Shown here in pieces: positions 24,842-36,419 of a stretch of DNA of 64,000 nucleotides. The stretch comes from Pinus tabuliformis. Lineage: Eukaryota > Streptophyta > Pinopsida > Pinales > Pinaceae. Under the pieces are notes generated by a model. That model had not been told where the DNA came from. It made no database searches and was given only the letters and a program-made list of their open reading frames with translations. The stretch is from positions 1,683,050,167 through 1,683,114,166 of the forward strand of contig CM062818.1 in NCBI GenBank assembly GCA_031772625.1, read 5' to 3'. The translations under genes were made by a program, and so were the position numbers. Each line of letters opens with the position of its first letter. Within the stretch, counting starts at the first letter, position 1.

Positions 24842-25425
24842 ATATTTATGTTGTTCAAGAATAGTCCAAATTACATGGATTTCAAAGTTTAAAAGGAAGG
24901 GTTTGTGTGCCTCAAATAAATGCACACCAGGACCTGTAATTAATTGACAGTGATATAATGATTATCCTATCTTATGGATCCGTGAAATTGTACCTCAATA
25001 TTGTGGTGTAACAACACTCTAATGGGCCTCAGTTCTTGGGTATGACAACGACCTCCTTAGGCCTTCTTATTTATGATAACACCACAAACACCCTAATGGG
25101 CCTCAATATTGTGGTGTAATAGTGCCCTAGTGGGTCTTCATTCTTGGGTATGACAATGGCCTCCTTGGGCCTTCTTATCTATGATATGATAAAATATTAT
25201 GAAAGAGATATGAATGAGATATGTTGAGTCCTATGACAGATATATCATGACAGACCTAGGACTGTTCCACTGCATTGTTATTAATAATGTTCTCTTTATA
25301 TAATTTCTTACGATGATATTGGGTGAATGCAATGTGAAAATTTTAAAAATGTTTAAAAATACAATTATCTACAGTGGTGGCTTCTAGCCCTAATAAAATT
25401 ATTACTATTACTACTCTATTGGCTA

Positions 25426-25753
25426 ATGGTTAATGGATAATTAGAGGTAAACTATGGATGGTAATTAACCCATTTTCCATGTTTAAAGTATGTATAGTTT
25501 GTAATTTTAGATATTTGTTTATATTTGGACTTTCAAGTTATTGTTGAATTGATTGGAATTGTCAAATACTCGAAAAGGATTTGTCCCTCCAATCCTCTTA
25601 TTGTTTTATTTTTCCCATGTGGTGGTTGCCTTAATTCTAGCAATACTTGGAGTCCTGGATTTTGGAAATTCCTAGATACAATCATGCCATGGATAGATAT
25701 CCTCCTCTTAGAGGGTGTTAATGTGAAAGGATGCATGAGATAAGGAAGGAGAT
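25426..25753. other. Unassigned gap between the satellite and the second Gypsy
   Basis: About 330 bases with no recognisable repeat or gene. It ends sharply where the 5' LTR remnant of the Gypsy begins, so the rest of that LTR may have been deleted or replaced here. Confidence 0.5.
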
Positions 25754-25824
25754 GAGACACATCAGATCTAGATGTTCTAGGCACTAGTCTCGTAGCAATC
25801 AGAGGTTGTCTCTAGAATCGACAA
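25754..25824 (+). repeat. Truncated 5' LTR (last 72 bp)
   Basis: GAGACACATCAG...TCTCTAGAATCGACAACA matches 37,156-37,228. Homology stops abruptly at the left edge although an LTR should continue by several hundred bases. Confidence 0.85.
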
Positions 25825-25831
25825 CATCTTT

Positions 25832-25849
25832 TGGCATCATTGTCGGGGA
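25832..25849 (+). other. Decayed tRNA-Asp-type primer-binding site
   Basis: TGGCATCATTGTCGGGGA follows the LTR end by seven bases. It keeps the frame of the tRNA-Asp PBS seen in the first Gypsy; its differences are transitions. Confidence 0.75.
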
Positions 25850-26394
25850 TTGTATTAGAGGAATTTTCCCCTGGGATACAACATTGAGGCACTCTTTTGA
25901 AGGTGAGAAAAGATGTCCCAATTACATATTCATCACCTTGGCGACTCCACAAATCTCAATCTCAAATATCATCTTGGCTTTTAGAAAGCCCCACACTTGT
26001 TTAGATACCTCGCAACAAAGAAGTCCATCTATATCTGGCCAAGATAAATTGATTTTCAGAAGATTTTGGAAGGATAAAACCACCACTACTGACGACACTA
26101 TTTCGTCATCATTCATTGTTCAGATTTTACCCCTAAGGTCCTAATATATCCTACTGAAGATGATCTACCACACCATATTCTTCCATCAGAAGTCAAGGAA
26201 GAAGAAGTCTCGGTTACTACTCCATTTGTTTCATTTCCTTCTCCTCCTCAAATTGGAAAAGGTAAAGTCGTCCTCACTAGTAGTCATATTCATCACACTA
26301 GAAATTCCACTATTGCTAGTTTAGTTACTCCTATTCTTGTTATCCTAACTCAAGTATCTTTGGTAAATCTCGCTCCACCCCCATTAATATAGAT

Positions 26395-27060
26395 GGCAGT
26401 CCCGGGCTTCTTACTGAATAAGTATGCCCCTCTAGACCTGCCTCAACCCTCGAGTGCCATGCCTTAGGACTACCTCAATATTTTACCTAGGTTCAATGGG
26501 GAGGATGAGACTGCGTCTCAGAGACATATAGAAACATTCTGTGCCTTTGCAGAGAATATAAATGTGGAACAATTAGACATTGTTCTGAGGCTCTTTGTTT
26601 AGTCCCTCAATGGTGAAGCTAGAAAATGGTTTAAGGCCTTACCAAATGCTTCCATTACCACCTGGGAAGAGCTTGAAAACTCCTTCACACAGAAGTGGGG
26701 TGAAAAGAGAGATCACAAATATGTCCTCATAGAATTTAATGCTATAAAGAAGAAACCAAATGAAGATATCTCAGAATTTATAAAAAGGTTCAACAAGTAG
26801 TATAACAACCTACCTGTTGAAATAAAACCTCCTCAGGCTACTACTCGAGTGGTATTTGTGGGAGAATTTGAGTCATAATTTGGTTTTACTCTAAGAGAGA
26901 GGAAGTCTCGCACATTGGACCAACTCCAAATTGATGCTCTCGAGGTAGAGGCAAATTTCACTTCCGCAGGGAAGTCAAGAGGTAAGATTGACCCTGTGGA
27001 AAAGAAAAAGGGAAAAGAGGAAACATCATCCTCTAGTCAGGTGAAAGAATCGCAATAACT
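26395..27060 (+). pseudogene. Gypsy gag region
   Basis: Fossil gag: FNGEDETASQRHIETFCAF, then LNGEARKWFKALPNASITTW and FTQKWGEKRDHKYVLIEF, a standard gag capsid pattern. A lysine-rich tail follows. No zinc knuckle is visible. Few breaks. Confidence 0.85.
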
Positions 27061-27773
27061 AAAGTGCGAATAAATGGATAAATTGATTAAAAACTTATCA
27101 CATAAATTAGTAAAGCTTGAGCTAAAGAACAAAAGTCTCCCCAAACATAATACCAAAGGTCCAAATTGAGGTTATAATCCATAATACAGAATCCCACCTT
27201 TGCAGATACTAGAAAGGGAAAGAAAATAAAAGCTCAATCAAATCCCTCCTCCATTTTACATAGAAGATGACCTAGATGAACAACCACAAGACACCCATGA
27301 GATGCAAGGTAACTTGTACTCTTCCTTCTCAGAAGGGGAACAAGAAAACATAATTCATCATGAGACAGACCACGATATGGATGAAACAATCAATGAGGAG
27401 GAAATAGGTGACTATGGCAAACAATTAGTAGATTTCATGCAAGCATAGGTACATCGGAGGTATGATCTCAAATCCTCAAGAAAACGGTCAAGGGAACCAT
27501 ACCAACAAGAGGGAGTTTTCCCCAAGGCACTCCCACGTCCCCTGAGAAAGGGAAGACAATGGAAGACAATGATCTAAAGAAAAAATAGAGGATAATCCAC
27601 CAGCTTCGGTGAAATCTGCCTGTGAAAAAGAAAGAGAACAAATAGAACTTGTGGGCTTGGAGAAAGACCAGTATGTCGTCAATCTTCAAAGGGAACTTTA
27701 AAAGGTAAAAATACCTATTCCTCTAATCAAACTCCTAAAACAACCCACTTACAAAGCTCAAGTCTCTCAGTTC

Positions 27774-28250
27774 ATGCTTCCATCCACCTCAACACCATCC
27801 CATGACTGTTTAAACCTTCAAGAGGAAAGACCCATGGTTGTTTTTGGACCTCATGTTGAAGAAATAGATCCTTCCACTGCACCCTTCTATGTGACCCTTG
27901 TGATTCATGACCTCCTACTTCATAACTATATGCTGGACTCTGGAGCCTCACATAACCTCATGCCCTTAACTGTGATGGAGCAAATTGATTTACAAATCAC
28001 CGGACCCTACAAGGACCTTTACTCCTTCAACTCTAAGAGAGTAAAATGCCCGGGAATGATAAAAGACCTGGTAGTGAATCTAGCTCAGATTCCTATAAAT
28101 AGCATAGTAATGGATATAGTGGTAGCCGATATCCTTTCTCAATTCGGCATGCTTCTATCCAGGTCCTGGGGTTCCAAAGTGGGGGGTTCTATCAAGTTAG
28201 ATCTGACTTATGCCACCATTCCCACCTTTGGAGGTGAAGAAAGAAGGTTG
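27774..28250 (+). pseudogene. Gypsy aspartic protease domain
   Basis: Uninterrupted part of a 231-residue frame. The active-site box is YMLDSGASHNLMPLTVMEQI (roughly residues 55-75), followed by KCPGMIKDLVVNLAQIPINS and a typical VVADILSQFGMLLSRSW stretch. The frame runs on into the start of the extra RNase H. Confidence 0.9.
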
Positions 28251-28429
28251 TACAAAGAGTCAAGGTTCGTAAAAACAATGACCAAAGCTAAGGGCTCAAA
28301 GAATTCCCCTGTATATGGGAAAGAGAGCGACCTTTATTGTCTGCTACTAGAAGAAGATGAGATCATTTCAGAAGAAACACAAGTACATCTAGCGATCCAA
28401 TTAGATGATCAACACAAAGATAAAGGCAA

Positions 28430-28910
28430 AGTATGGAAATTATACTTTGATGGGGCCAATTCCAAATAAGGAAATGGAGCAGGGGTATTGTTGGTATCCC
28501 CTGAGGGTAGCCTGATCCCACTTTCATTTAAGCTGGAATTTGAAGCAACAAATAACATGGTAGAATATGAAGCATTGCTCCTTGGGCTGCAAACAACAAG
28601 GAACATGAATATTGAATGCTTGACCATATATGGGGATTCCGATCTAGTTGTGAAGTAGATTAGAAATCAGTGCCAGGCTAAGCACCCTAGATTGAGGACT
28701 TATAGGAATGAGGTATGGGACTTAATAGAAAAATTCTTTTTGGATTTTAATGTACAATTTCTGCCCATGGAAGGAAACATAATGGTTGATTCCCTTGCTA
28801 TAGCAACAAGCAACTTCAAACCTCCTCAAAACCCACTTCTCAGGTATGAGGTGGAGGTTAGGCACAGGCCCTCTATACCTGATAATGTTAAGCACTGGCA
28901 AGTGTTCGAG
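28430..28910 (+). pseudogene. Additional RNase H domain (plant Tat type) upstream of RT
   Basis: Motifs in order: VWKLYFDGA (first catalytic Asp), GAGVLLVSPEG, FKLEFEATNNMVEYEALLLGL (catalytic Glu), IYGDSDLVV (second Asp), then VDSLAIATSN (late Asp and Ala helix). This is the extra RNase H found in Tat-lineage Gypsy elements. Here it lies between protease and RT, whereas I know it from after the usual RNase H. A few breaks. Confidence 0.85.
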
Positions 28911-29189
28911 GATGATGAGTAGATCAAATGCTTTATAGAAGTAGTTGGGGAATTTTCTAGCTCAACTATTGACCAAGAAGAGGAGAAAGTGGCAGACCAA
29001 GGGCCAACCTCATGGGAAGACACAATTTCTGGGCACAGAGTCCTACAACTGAAGGGGAATACCATTCCTCATGGTCTAGTTCCGCTTGAGATATTGTTTA
29101 ACAAGAATGATGTAGCCTCCAAACCAACAACTCTAGGGATGGATGAACAGGTAGAAGACTGCAATATTGGCTCAGAGGATGAACCCCAG

Positions 29190-30437
29190 ATGGTCAAATT
29201 ATCAAAGGGAATCCCCTCGCAATATAAACAAAGGTATTTAAATCTCTTCAAAGTCTATAAAGATGTTTTTGCTTGGTCTTATGATGATTTGAAGACGTTT
29301 GATACTAACATTATACAACATAAGATCCCTTTAAAAAATGGAATGAAACCTTGTAAACAGAAGCTCAGGCAGATTAATCCTCTCCTACTCCCCTCTATTG
29401 AGAAGGAAGTGAGGAAGCTTCTGCAAGCTAAAATCATAGTGCCTCTAAGGTATTTGGAATGGGTAGCAAACTTAGTCCCAGTCCGGAAAAAGAATGGGGA
29501 AATAAGGTTATGTGTAGATTTTCAGAACCTTAACAGAGCATCGTTGAAAGATAACTACCCACTTCCCAATATGGACTACATACTACAGAAAGTGGTTGGA
29601 TCAACCAAAATGTCCATGATGGATGGGTTATTAGGTTACAATCAAGTAGAAGTCCACCTAGGTGACGAGAAGAAAACAACGTTCACTACCCCTTGGGGAA
29701 CTTTCATGTATGCTTGCATGCCTTTTGGTCTTATAAACACAAGAGCCATGTTTCAAAGAGCTATGGATATAGAATTTGTGGGGGAACAAGACAAGTTTGT
29801 AGTGGTATATTTAGATGACATCATAGTATTTTCCAAGACTGACGAAGAGCATATCATGCACTTGAAACTCACCTTTGAAAAATGCAGGAGATATGGATTA
29901 TCTCTGAATCCGAAGAAATCTCAATTTTCCTTAAGTGAAGGAAAATTTCTGGGACACATAGTGGCATAGGAAGGAGTGAAAATCGACCCTAAATGAGTAG
30001 AGGCCATCAGTCACATTCCCCTACCCAGAAACAAGAAAGAGATCCAAGTGTTTCTGGGAAGAATCAATTTTTTGAGAAGGTTTATACCCAATTATGCAGA
30101 AATAGTGGAGGGTATTACATATATGTTGAAAAAGGAAAATGAAGTCAAATGGAGTCTTGTTTCTCGGGAATCTTTCGCTAGGATCAAAGCAGCCTTTGCC
30201 GAAGAACCAACACTAGCCAGTCCTCACTACTCAACACCTTTCTATATCTTTTCTTTTTCTTCTCCTCACACTATTGTTGCAATTTTGTTACAAAAAAATA
30301 AGGATGGTTATGAGAAACCCATTGCCTTCTTCAACCAAGTCTTGGGGGATGCCGAATTGAAAAACAATATCTTAGAGAAACAGGCCTATTCTCTAGTCAA
30401 AGCTTTGAAGGCATTCAGAGTATATGTATTACAGTAA
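29190..30437 (+). pseudogene. Gypsy RT and canonical RNase H
   Basis: The long frame at 28,989-29,969 has KNGEIRLCVDFQNLNRASLK, SMMDGLLGYNQVEVH, TTPWGTFMYACMPFGL, and YLDDIIVFSKT with the catalytic YLDD. RNase H at 30,048-30,437 has FLGRINFLRRFIPNYAEI, ESFARIKAAFAEEPTLASP and KPIAFFNQVLGDAELKNNIL. Broken at a few points. Confidence 0.92.
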
Positions 30438-30699
30438 GATATTACAACATATGTTCCAACAACAACAATCAAAGAGAGCCTGGTGCAAGGGGACACTAAG
30501 GGAAAAAGGAGTAGGCAGATCGCTAAAATCCAGGAATATGAATTGGACATAAAACCTACTAAGCTCATAAAAGGCCAGGGACTGGCCAAGATCCTATCAG
30601 AATCCAACTGTCAAGCTTTGGGGATAAATCTGATAACCGACGAAGATGAAGTAGAAGTCCAACAGAATGATATCAAAACCTCAGAACAAAAAATCTATG

Positions 30700-31963
30700 C
30701 CAAATATGAAATGTCAGCTTGGTATAAAAATATCATCCATTATCTCTTATTCCTGAGGTGTCCACTAGGAATGGATAAGTCCAAATACTAAACATTGAGA
30801 CTGAAAACTCAAAAGTTTATCATATCGAATGGCCAACTCTATTGGAAGGACCCTATGGGGATCCTGTTGTTGTGCTTAGTGGAGGGAGAAACCCACAAGG
30901 TAATTGAAGAATTTCATGGAGGGGTTTGTGGAGGTCATTACAGTTAGAAGACCACTGCTCACAAAATCCTGAAAGCTAGATTCTATTGCCCACTCTTTTT
31001 GGAGAAGTTCATTCACAGGTCCGGGCATGTGAAAATTGCCAAGTCTCCTTTGAAAAGAAAAAACTGGCCCCTCTCCCTCTGACCCTAGTACATGTGGAAG
31101 AGCCTTTTAGACAATGGGGGCTAGATTTCATAGCAAGATAAGCCCTCCCTCTTGTGGCCAACATAAATGGATATTAACTACCACAGACTATTTCACGAAG
31201 TGGGTAGAGGCCATCCCAACCCGAAATGCTACTAATTTCGTGGTGATTAAGTTTAGGGAGGAAAACATCTTATCACGTTTTGGTTTCCCTACCAAGATCA
31301 TTACAAACAATGCCGAGGTCTTTAATTCCGCTAAATGATTAGTTTCTGTCAGAGGTTCAATATCATAATTGGACATTCCACTACCTACTATCCTCAAGGG
31401 AATGGGTTAGTCTAGCCCTCAAATAAAACATTGGTAAGAGTGCTGAAGAAACCATCACATAGAATTAGAGAAACTGGGATACTCAATTGAAATTCTCTCT
31501 CTGGGCTAACCGAGTGACTCCTAAACGATCCACTGGAAAGTCACCCTTCGAGCTGGTATATGGTAAGGCAGCAATCTTCCCAATCCAATTGGCAATGACA
31601 GTGGAAAAGTTGCTGCAAGAAGCAGAAGAGTAACCAAACACCATGATCCAAATGATAAATCAACTGGTCGAACTTCATGAGAGCAGGGAACAAGTAGGGG
31701 GAAAATTGGCAAATTATCAGTAAAAAATTAAATCTTTGTTCAACAAGAAGGCCAAAGACTTTCCTTTATAGTCAGGTAATTTGGTCCTACAATGGGATGT
31801 TAGAAGGGAGGATAAAAAAAAGCACGAGAAATTTGATCCACTATGGTTTGGTCCTTTCAAAATATCTGAAGAGAAAGGAAATAATACATACCTGCTTGAG
31901 AATTTTGAAGGAGAGTCATTGGAACTACCAGTCAATGGTCAGTTCCTCAAACTCTATTTTTAG
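30700..31963 (+). pseudogene. Gypsy integrase with GPY/F-type end
   Basis: Zinc-binding region around 30,880-31,060 (EEFHGGVCGGHY, KILKARFYCP). Core at 31,110-31,560 (TTTDYFTKWVEAIPTRNATN, RFGFPTKIITNNAEVFN, STGKSPFELVYGKAAIFP). C-terminal part at 31,800-31,963 (HEKFDPLWFGPFKI, NGQFLKLYF). Several breaks. Confidence 0.9.
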
Positions 31964-33100
31964 AATTAAAGGTACTCCTCCCTCACACATTGTAAATACT
32001 GGTGTGTGCATTGTAAATACCCTCTGAAGTTTCAAGTTTTCTTTTAAATATTCGCTTTCATAAAAAAAATTGTTTGTTGAATAAAACACCATGCCCAAGA
32101 AATAAATTTATGAGATTGCAGGTTCTCGACGCATTGGAATCCAATGCCTTATCCCAAGGTGGAGCCAATATTATCTCCATCTCGCCCAAGGGTCCCTTCC
32201 AAGAAAAGAGATGAGATGTTGATATATAAGGGTTGCAAGAGAGATTTGTTTCAGGTACCTTAACCCACAAATGTTATGTATATCGAGTCTGCAAGGGAAG
32301 AAGTAATAGAAGAAGGTTCAGGTGATGAATAAAGGTTCGAGCTAACGTTCTGAAGTTTGATCGTGGCTTGTAAACCATGCAACTCAGGGCCTAGGTCACC
32401 CACCATCCTAATCCGCTGACAGCTAACTGGAACTATGGTAGAACACACGTGAAGGGGTTAACAAAGGCACAAACCCTCGATGTTGAATTTTTAATGCTTG
32501 CCCAATGGTCCCAATCCATTTCGGCACCTAGAAAAGGTTTCTTCCAATCCACAGTACACTCCTCCATAACAAGGTAGGGACCACGTGACAGGTGGTATCC
32601 TCCTATTTTCTCGACAATGTGAAGACATCAGGTATTAGGTAAAGTGGTAAATGGGTAAGTAAGTGATGAAGTTAGGAATTACTTGTCTCTGTACATAAGC
32701 TCATCCATCGTCATCTTGTGCCAATCTGTGACCATCACGTGTTTCCCACACCTACATCCATCTCTTGCCACGTGGGAATATATCCCTGTCATTTGCATAA
32801 ATCCTCTAAAAACCCTAAAGCTACCACATGAAAACGATCTTTCAGCCCCAGTCAAAGAACCTCTCTCCTAGACAGTAGTGCAGGATTCCTCTGTACACAC
32901 TCCCAAGGTCACAGATGCCTTGTCAAGTTATTTTCATTCCCCCTACAGGCTCCAGGTAGCTTGAAACGCCGACCTCATTGTTTGATTTCTTTTGTTTTAT
33001 TCAGAGGGATGAAGCACGTGACGCCTGCAACCCCCAACACCCATGAGGTCAAAAGCATGGTGTCGGGCCTTTAACAGACACCGAAGCCCAAATAGCTGAC
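31964..33100. other. Spacer after integrase, with a TATA-like site
   Basis: No coding motif. TGATATATAAGGG near 32,219-32,230 resembles a TATA box. Five CACGTG boxes follow. It may act as a promoter or leader for the extra ORF region, or be plain decay. Confidence 0.45.
32446..33020. promoter_or_regulatory. Cluster of five CACGTG (G-box) motifs
   Basis: Exact CACGTG at 32,446, 32,582, 32,736, 32,769 and 33,015. This is far denser than the roughly one per 4 kb expected by chance. CACGTG is the core bound by plant bZIP and bHLH factors. Confidence 0.6.
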
Positions 33101-36090
33101 CTTGTCTATCCCTTTCCACTCACAGACCTCCGTTACGAAATTTTCACCGACCATGTGAGGAACGAGGACTCGTTTAGGGTCATGACTTCTGGGTTGTACT
33201 ATCAAATTGCCCCACCAGTCCATCACCTCCCTGAATTCATACCTTGGCTAGCAAACTCTTACCAAAAGGAGAAAAAACACTTTGTTTCTACTTGAGGGGT
33301 GGTAATCCTTGAGATAACCCCCCTCTTAATCCAGTGATCTCTCAATTTCCCTACATCTCCCACTATGTACACCTCTAGTAATGCAACCCTAGACAGTTAT
33401 TTCACCACACTCCCAACTGGAGAGCAACAAGCATTCCTCAAGTAAATTGCCGCTCTAGAGGTCGAAACCTTGTCCCCAGATATTCAATTTCCATTAACTC
33501 TCTTTAAGACCTTTTTTCAGCCAGTCTTAGCTTCCATCATATGTCTATTAGGTGAAGACACTACCCTGAAAATAAACGGGGTTTCCTTGGGGTGTTTGCA
33601 TAAGATGAAGCAGCCTGGATGCTAGCTGAACATCCCAGAATACCTTTCAACTTCCATTCATTTCCAATTCAGCTACTTCAGAGTCTCCTCCTTCTTCCGC
33701 TACTACTCATTGTTGTTTTACTTGTTCCTCTATGCCCATATTGAGGAATTCCAATGTCTCCACCTGGATGTGTTTTCTCCCAATAAAGAGAGAAATTCAG
33801 TCTTTGAATGGAATATCTTTGTAAGGAAGAGGCCATGTTTGGGTGGGTACTCTCATTTCCTCTCATCCTTCATGGCTATTTCTTACCAAATCACCCATGG
33901 AGTCCCACCTCCAAGAATCTTCCCAAAGCAAAAGGAACTCATCCAACTCCATGAGGAAGTTGCCATTGGAGACTGGTACCTTTATAAGGACCATGCAGAG
34001 ATTCAGATTTATGGATGTGAACTCCTTCCTTACCATGTTTCCAGTGTTTCTTCCAATGAGGATATTCACCCTCGAGTTCATCAAGCAAATCCTCAGTGTT
34101 GACCTGCTCCACTTTGTACCGGCTAAGAAAGGTTACATTTTTAAAATGGGATAGCCGGTAGGTCCTTTCGTGATAAGTCCCAGAGAAGCCTTCAAAATAG
34201 TTGAGGCCCTGCTCGAAGCCATGGAATTTGAGAAAGGAAAAATTTTGCATTACGATCCCCAAGGCCTCCTTGCTCGGAGAAGGGAAAATATTAAAACCTC
34301 AAATTATGTGTGTGATCCTAAGCCCGAGGTCGAATGGAAAGCTAACTTTGATTCCTGGCCTCTTAATATGGAGACCGAGTCCCCAGTCAGCATGGACAAA
34401 GCACAAAAAAGGATTCTTGACACTTCAGAGACAAATGACATGGGAAAAGGACCAGTTCATAAAATGGCTAGAAGTCAAAGGCTTGAACATAAGCAAGAAC
34501 AAGAATAGGAGGAGGAAGAACAATGCATCCATCTTAAAGCACAAGTATATGATAATCCTGGTTTTCAAGTCAACTTGGAAATACCACCAGTGGTCTCATC
34601 AACATCCTTGACCAAGGTAGCTATCCCAAAGTCTAAGGAAAGTCTTTATGCTACAATAATAGGTTGGTTATAGGGCATGGTCATCCAAGTAAGAAACAAG
34701 AGATTAAAAGAGAATTTACACAAATAAATGGCCTCCAAAATCACCCCTCGGCACACTAGGGTATTAGCTATGATGGAATTAGAAAGGGAGGAGATTAAAA
34801 TCAGATTGAAGCATCCATCCATCCAAACACTACATTCTGGCCCCCACTTCTAGGATTTGGGTGTGACTCTGGATTTGACTAGTGTCCCTCTAGCAAACAA
34901 AGCCAACCTACACAGGAAGGTGGGAGAGATGTTTTACAACGACATCAACAAGCACAAAAAGATGATTGATCGGGGTCAAGCCTATATGGAGAAAATATTC
35001 GAGAAGATAAAGACTGAGAAGATCAGGTCCTGTGCTATTTTTCAACAGAAAGAAGTATACAAAGAACTGATCATGAAGATGGGAATGGATCTTGAAGATG
35101 ATGCAATAGTGGAAGCTATCTTATAGGCCACTTAGAAGGAGAATCTGGATTTGTGACGACAATTAAAGATGCCTGGGGGTGAGCACATCCAAACCCCTGA
35201 GTTGATCAAGAGCGAAAAAGTGAAAGAAGTTATAATGCAAGAGCTAAACGAAAGCAAAGACAAAGTTATTTCCTTAGAGCTAACAGTGAAAAATTTAAAT
35301 AAAAGAATCACTTCACATGTCTACACAGTAGTCGTCCCTAATGATCCTCAAAACCCCACATATCTCCTTTCCAAGGCATTAACCAAGATGACACTATCTA
35401 AGAATGAGTTGATAAAATCTCAGAATGATTTAGATGCAACCAAAGTTCAGGTAGCCCAGAAAGAGAAGCTACTCCAAGCTTCGAATGCAAACATAGACAA
35501 TCTCACGAGGGATCTACAGAGTGCTACTCAAGAAAACAGAGACCTAAAGACTAGACTCGAAGGAAACTTGACTCTCATTGAAGCCAGGAAAGTGGTCTCA
35601 AATAAGATCATCCATGAGAATGACCAAAGTTGGGAACAAATAGATTTGATACACGATCAAAAGACGCTCAGTGTTGAATATTCCCCTTCTCTCCTGAATG
35701 GCAAGCAAGCTAGCACCACTAACTCACAATATGCTAAGAAGTATATTCAGTTCTTAACTGAGAGATCAATCGAGGAGTTAAGGCCACTTGACATAGTTGA
35801 TAGAATGGAAACAATGGTAGAGATTTCCAAGGTTATTTCGAAAGAAGAAGCCAGAGCGAAAGCAGAACAAATCTTAGCAAAGCTACAAAAGGAGGTGGAA
35901 ACCTTTGATGGCAAGTTCAATCAGCTCCTTGAAGCCAGGTTACCTAACTTGTGGGGAGCCAATGGAGAGTTGCTCACACAGGAATTATACATCCAAAAAA
36001 TGACCGAGATTAAAAGCAGGACTGGTGCAACTCTCGAGAAAACACTGGTCCTTAAAGGAACAACCATAATGAACTTCCTTGAGAAATAAT
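33100..36090 (+). pseudogene. Long extra ORF region of the second Gypsy
   Basis: Fossil coding region of unknown role between integrase and the 3' LTR. Early peptides (about 33,120-33,290) include DLRYEIFTDHVRNEDSFRV. The middle, at 33,710-34,500, has HIEEFQCLHLDVFSPNKE and SPREAFKIVEALLEAMEF. The last part, at 35,169-36,089, is an uninterrupted 306-residue frame dominated by coiled coils (KVKEVIMQELNESKDKVISL, LTRDLQSATQENRDLKTRLE). The C-terminal half is related to the relic at 19.8-20.6 kb. Not env-like: no membrane segment seen. Around five or more breaks. Confidence 0.7.
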
Positions 36091-36419
36091 TTCACCTTCT
36101 CGAGATGGTTAGGGGTATCTTTCAGCGCAAACTGGATTATGCAGGGGTGATCAATCTCATACTTCATTATCGGTAGTTCAACTCTATCCCTCCTCCCCCT
36201 CCAGCGACGTGGTAGCGATGCAAACAATTTTCCAACCCTCCAATAATTCAAATGGTTCATCCATGGGGTTCTAAATCTTCTCACCAAGCATCAACATCAT
36301 CTCGACGTCCCTAAGGATCATGCTTATAATGCCAGTTATGGCCTGATATTTTACATTCTAGTTATTTTTACTTTATGTTTCACTATGAATTTAACAAGAC
36401 TTTTTATTATGATTAGAAG

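Larger units (their letters stand above)
22261..25425. repeat. Satellite-like tandem array, unit about 745 bp, about 3.5 copies
   Basis: Equivalent blocks (CCTCAGTTCTTGGGTATGAC) lie at 22,302, 23,046, 23,796 and 25,027. Spacings are 744 and 750, and about 710 after removing the 521-bp solo LTR insertion with its duplication. Each unit starts with a short sub-repeat (GTGGTGTAACAACACCCTAATGGGCC), then a run with GGGTGAATGCAATGTGAAAA, a conserved hairpin, and ends with GTTTGTGTGCCTCAAATAAATGCACAC. The fourth copy is cut before the hairpin and has an internal duplication of about 110 bp. No coding potential. Confidence 0.92.

Noticed and set aside
22261-25425. CRISPR-like or telomeric repeat
   Set aside because: Units are about 745 bp, noncoding, without short direct repeats and spacers or TTTAGGG words.
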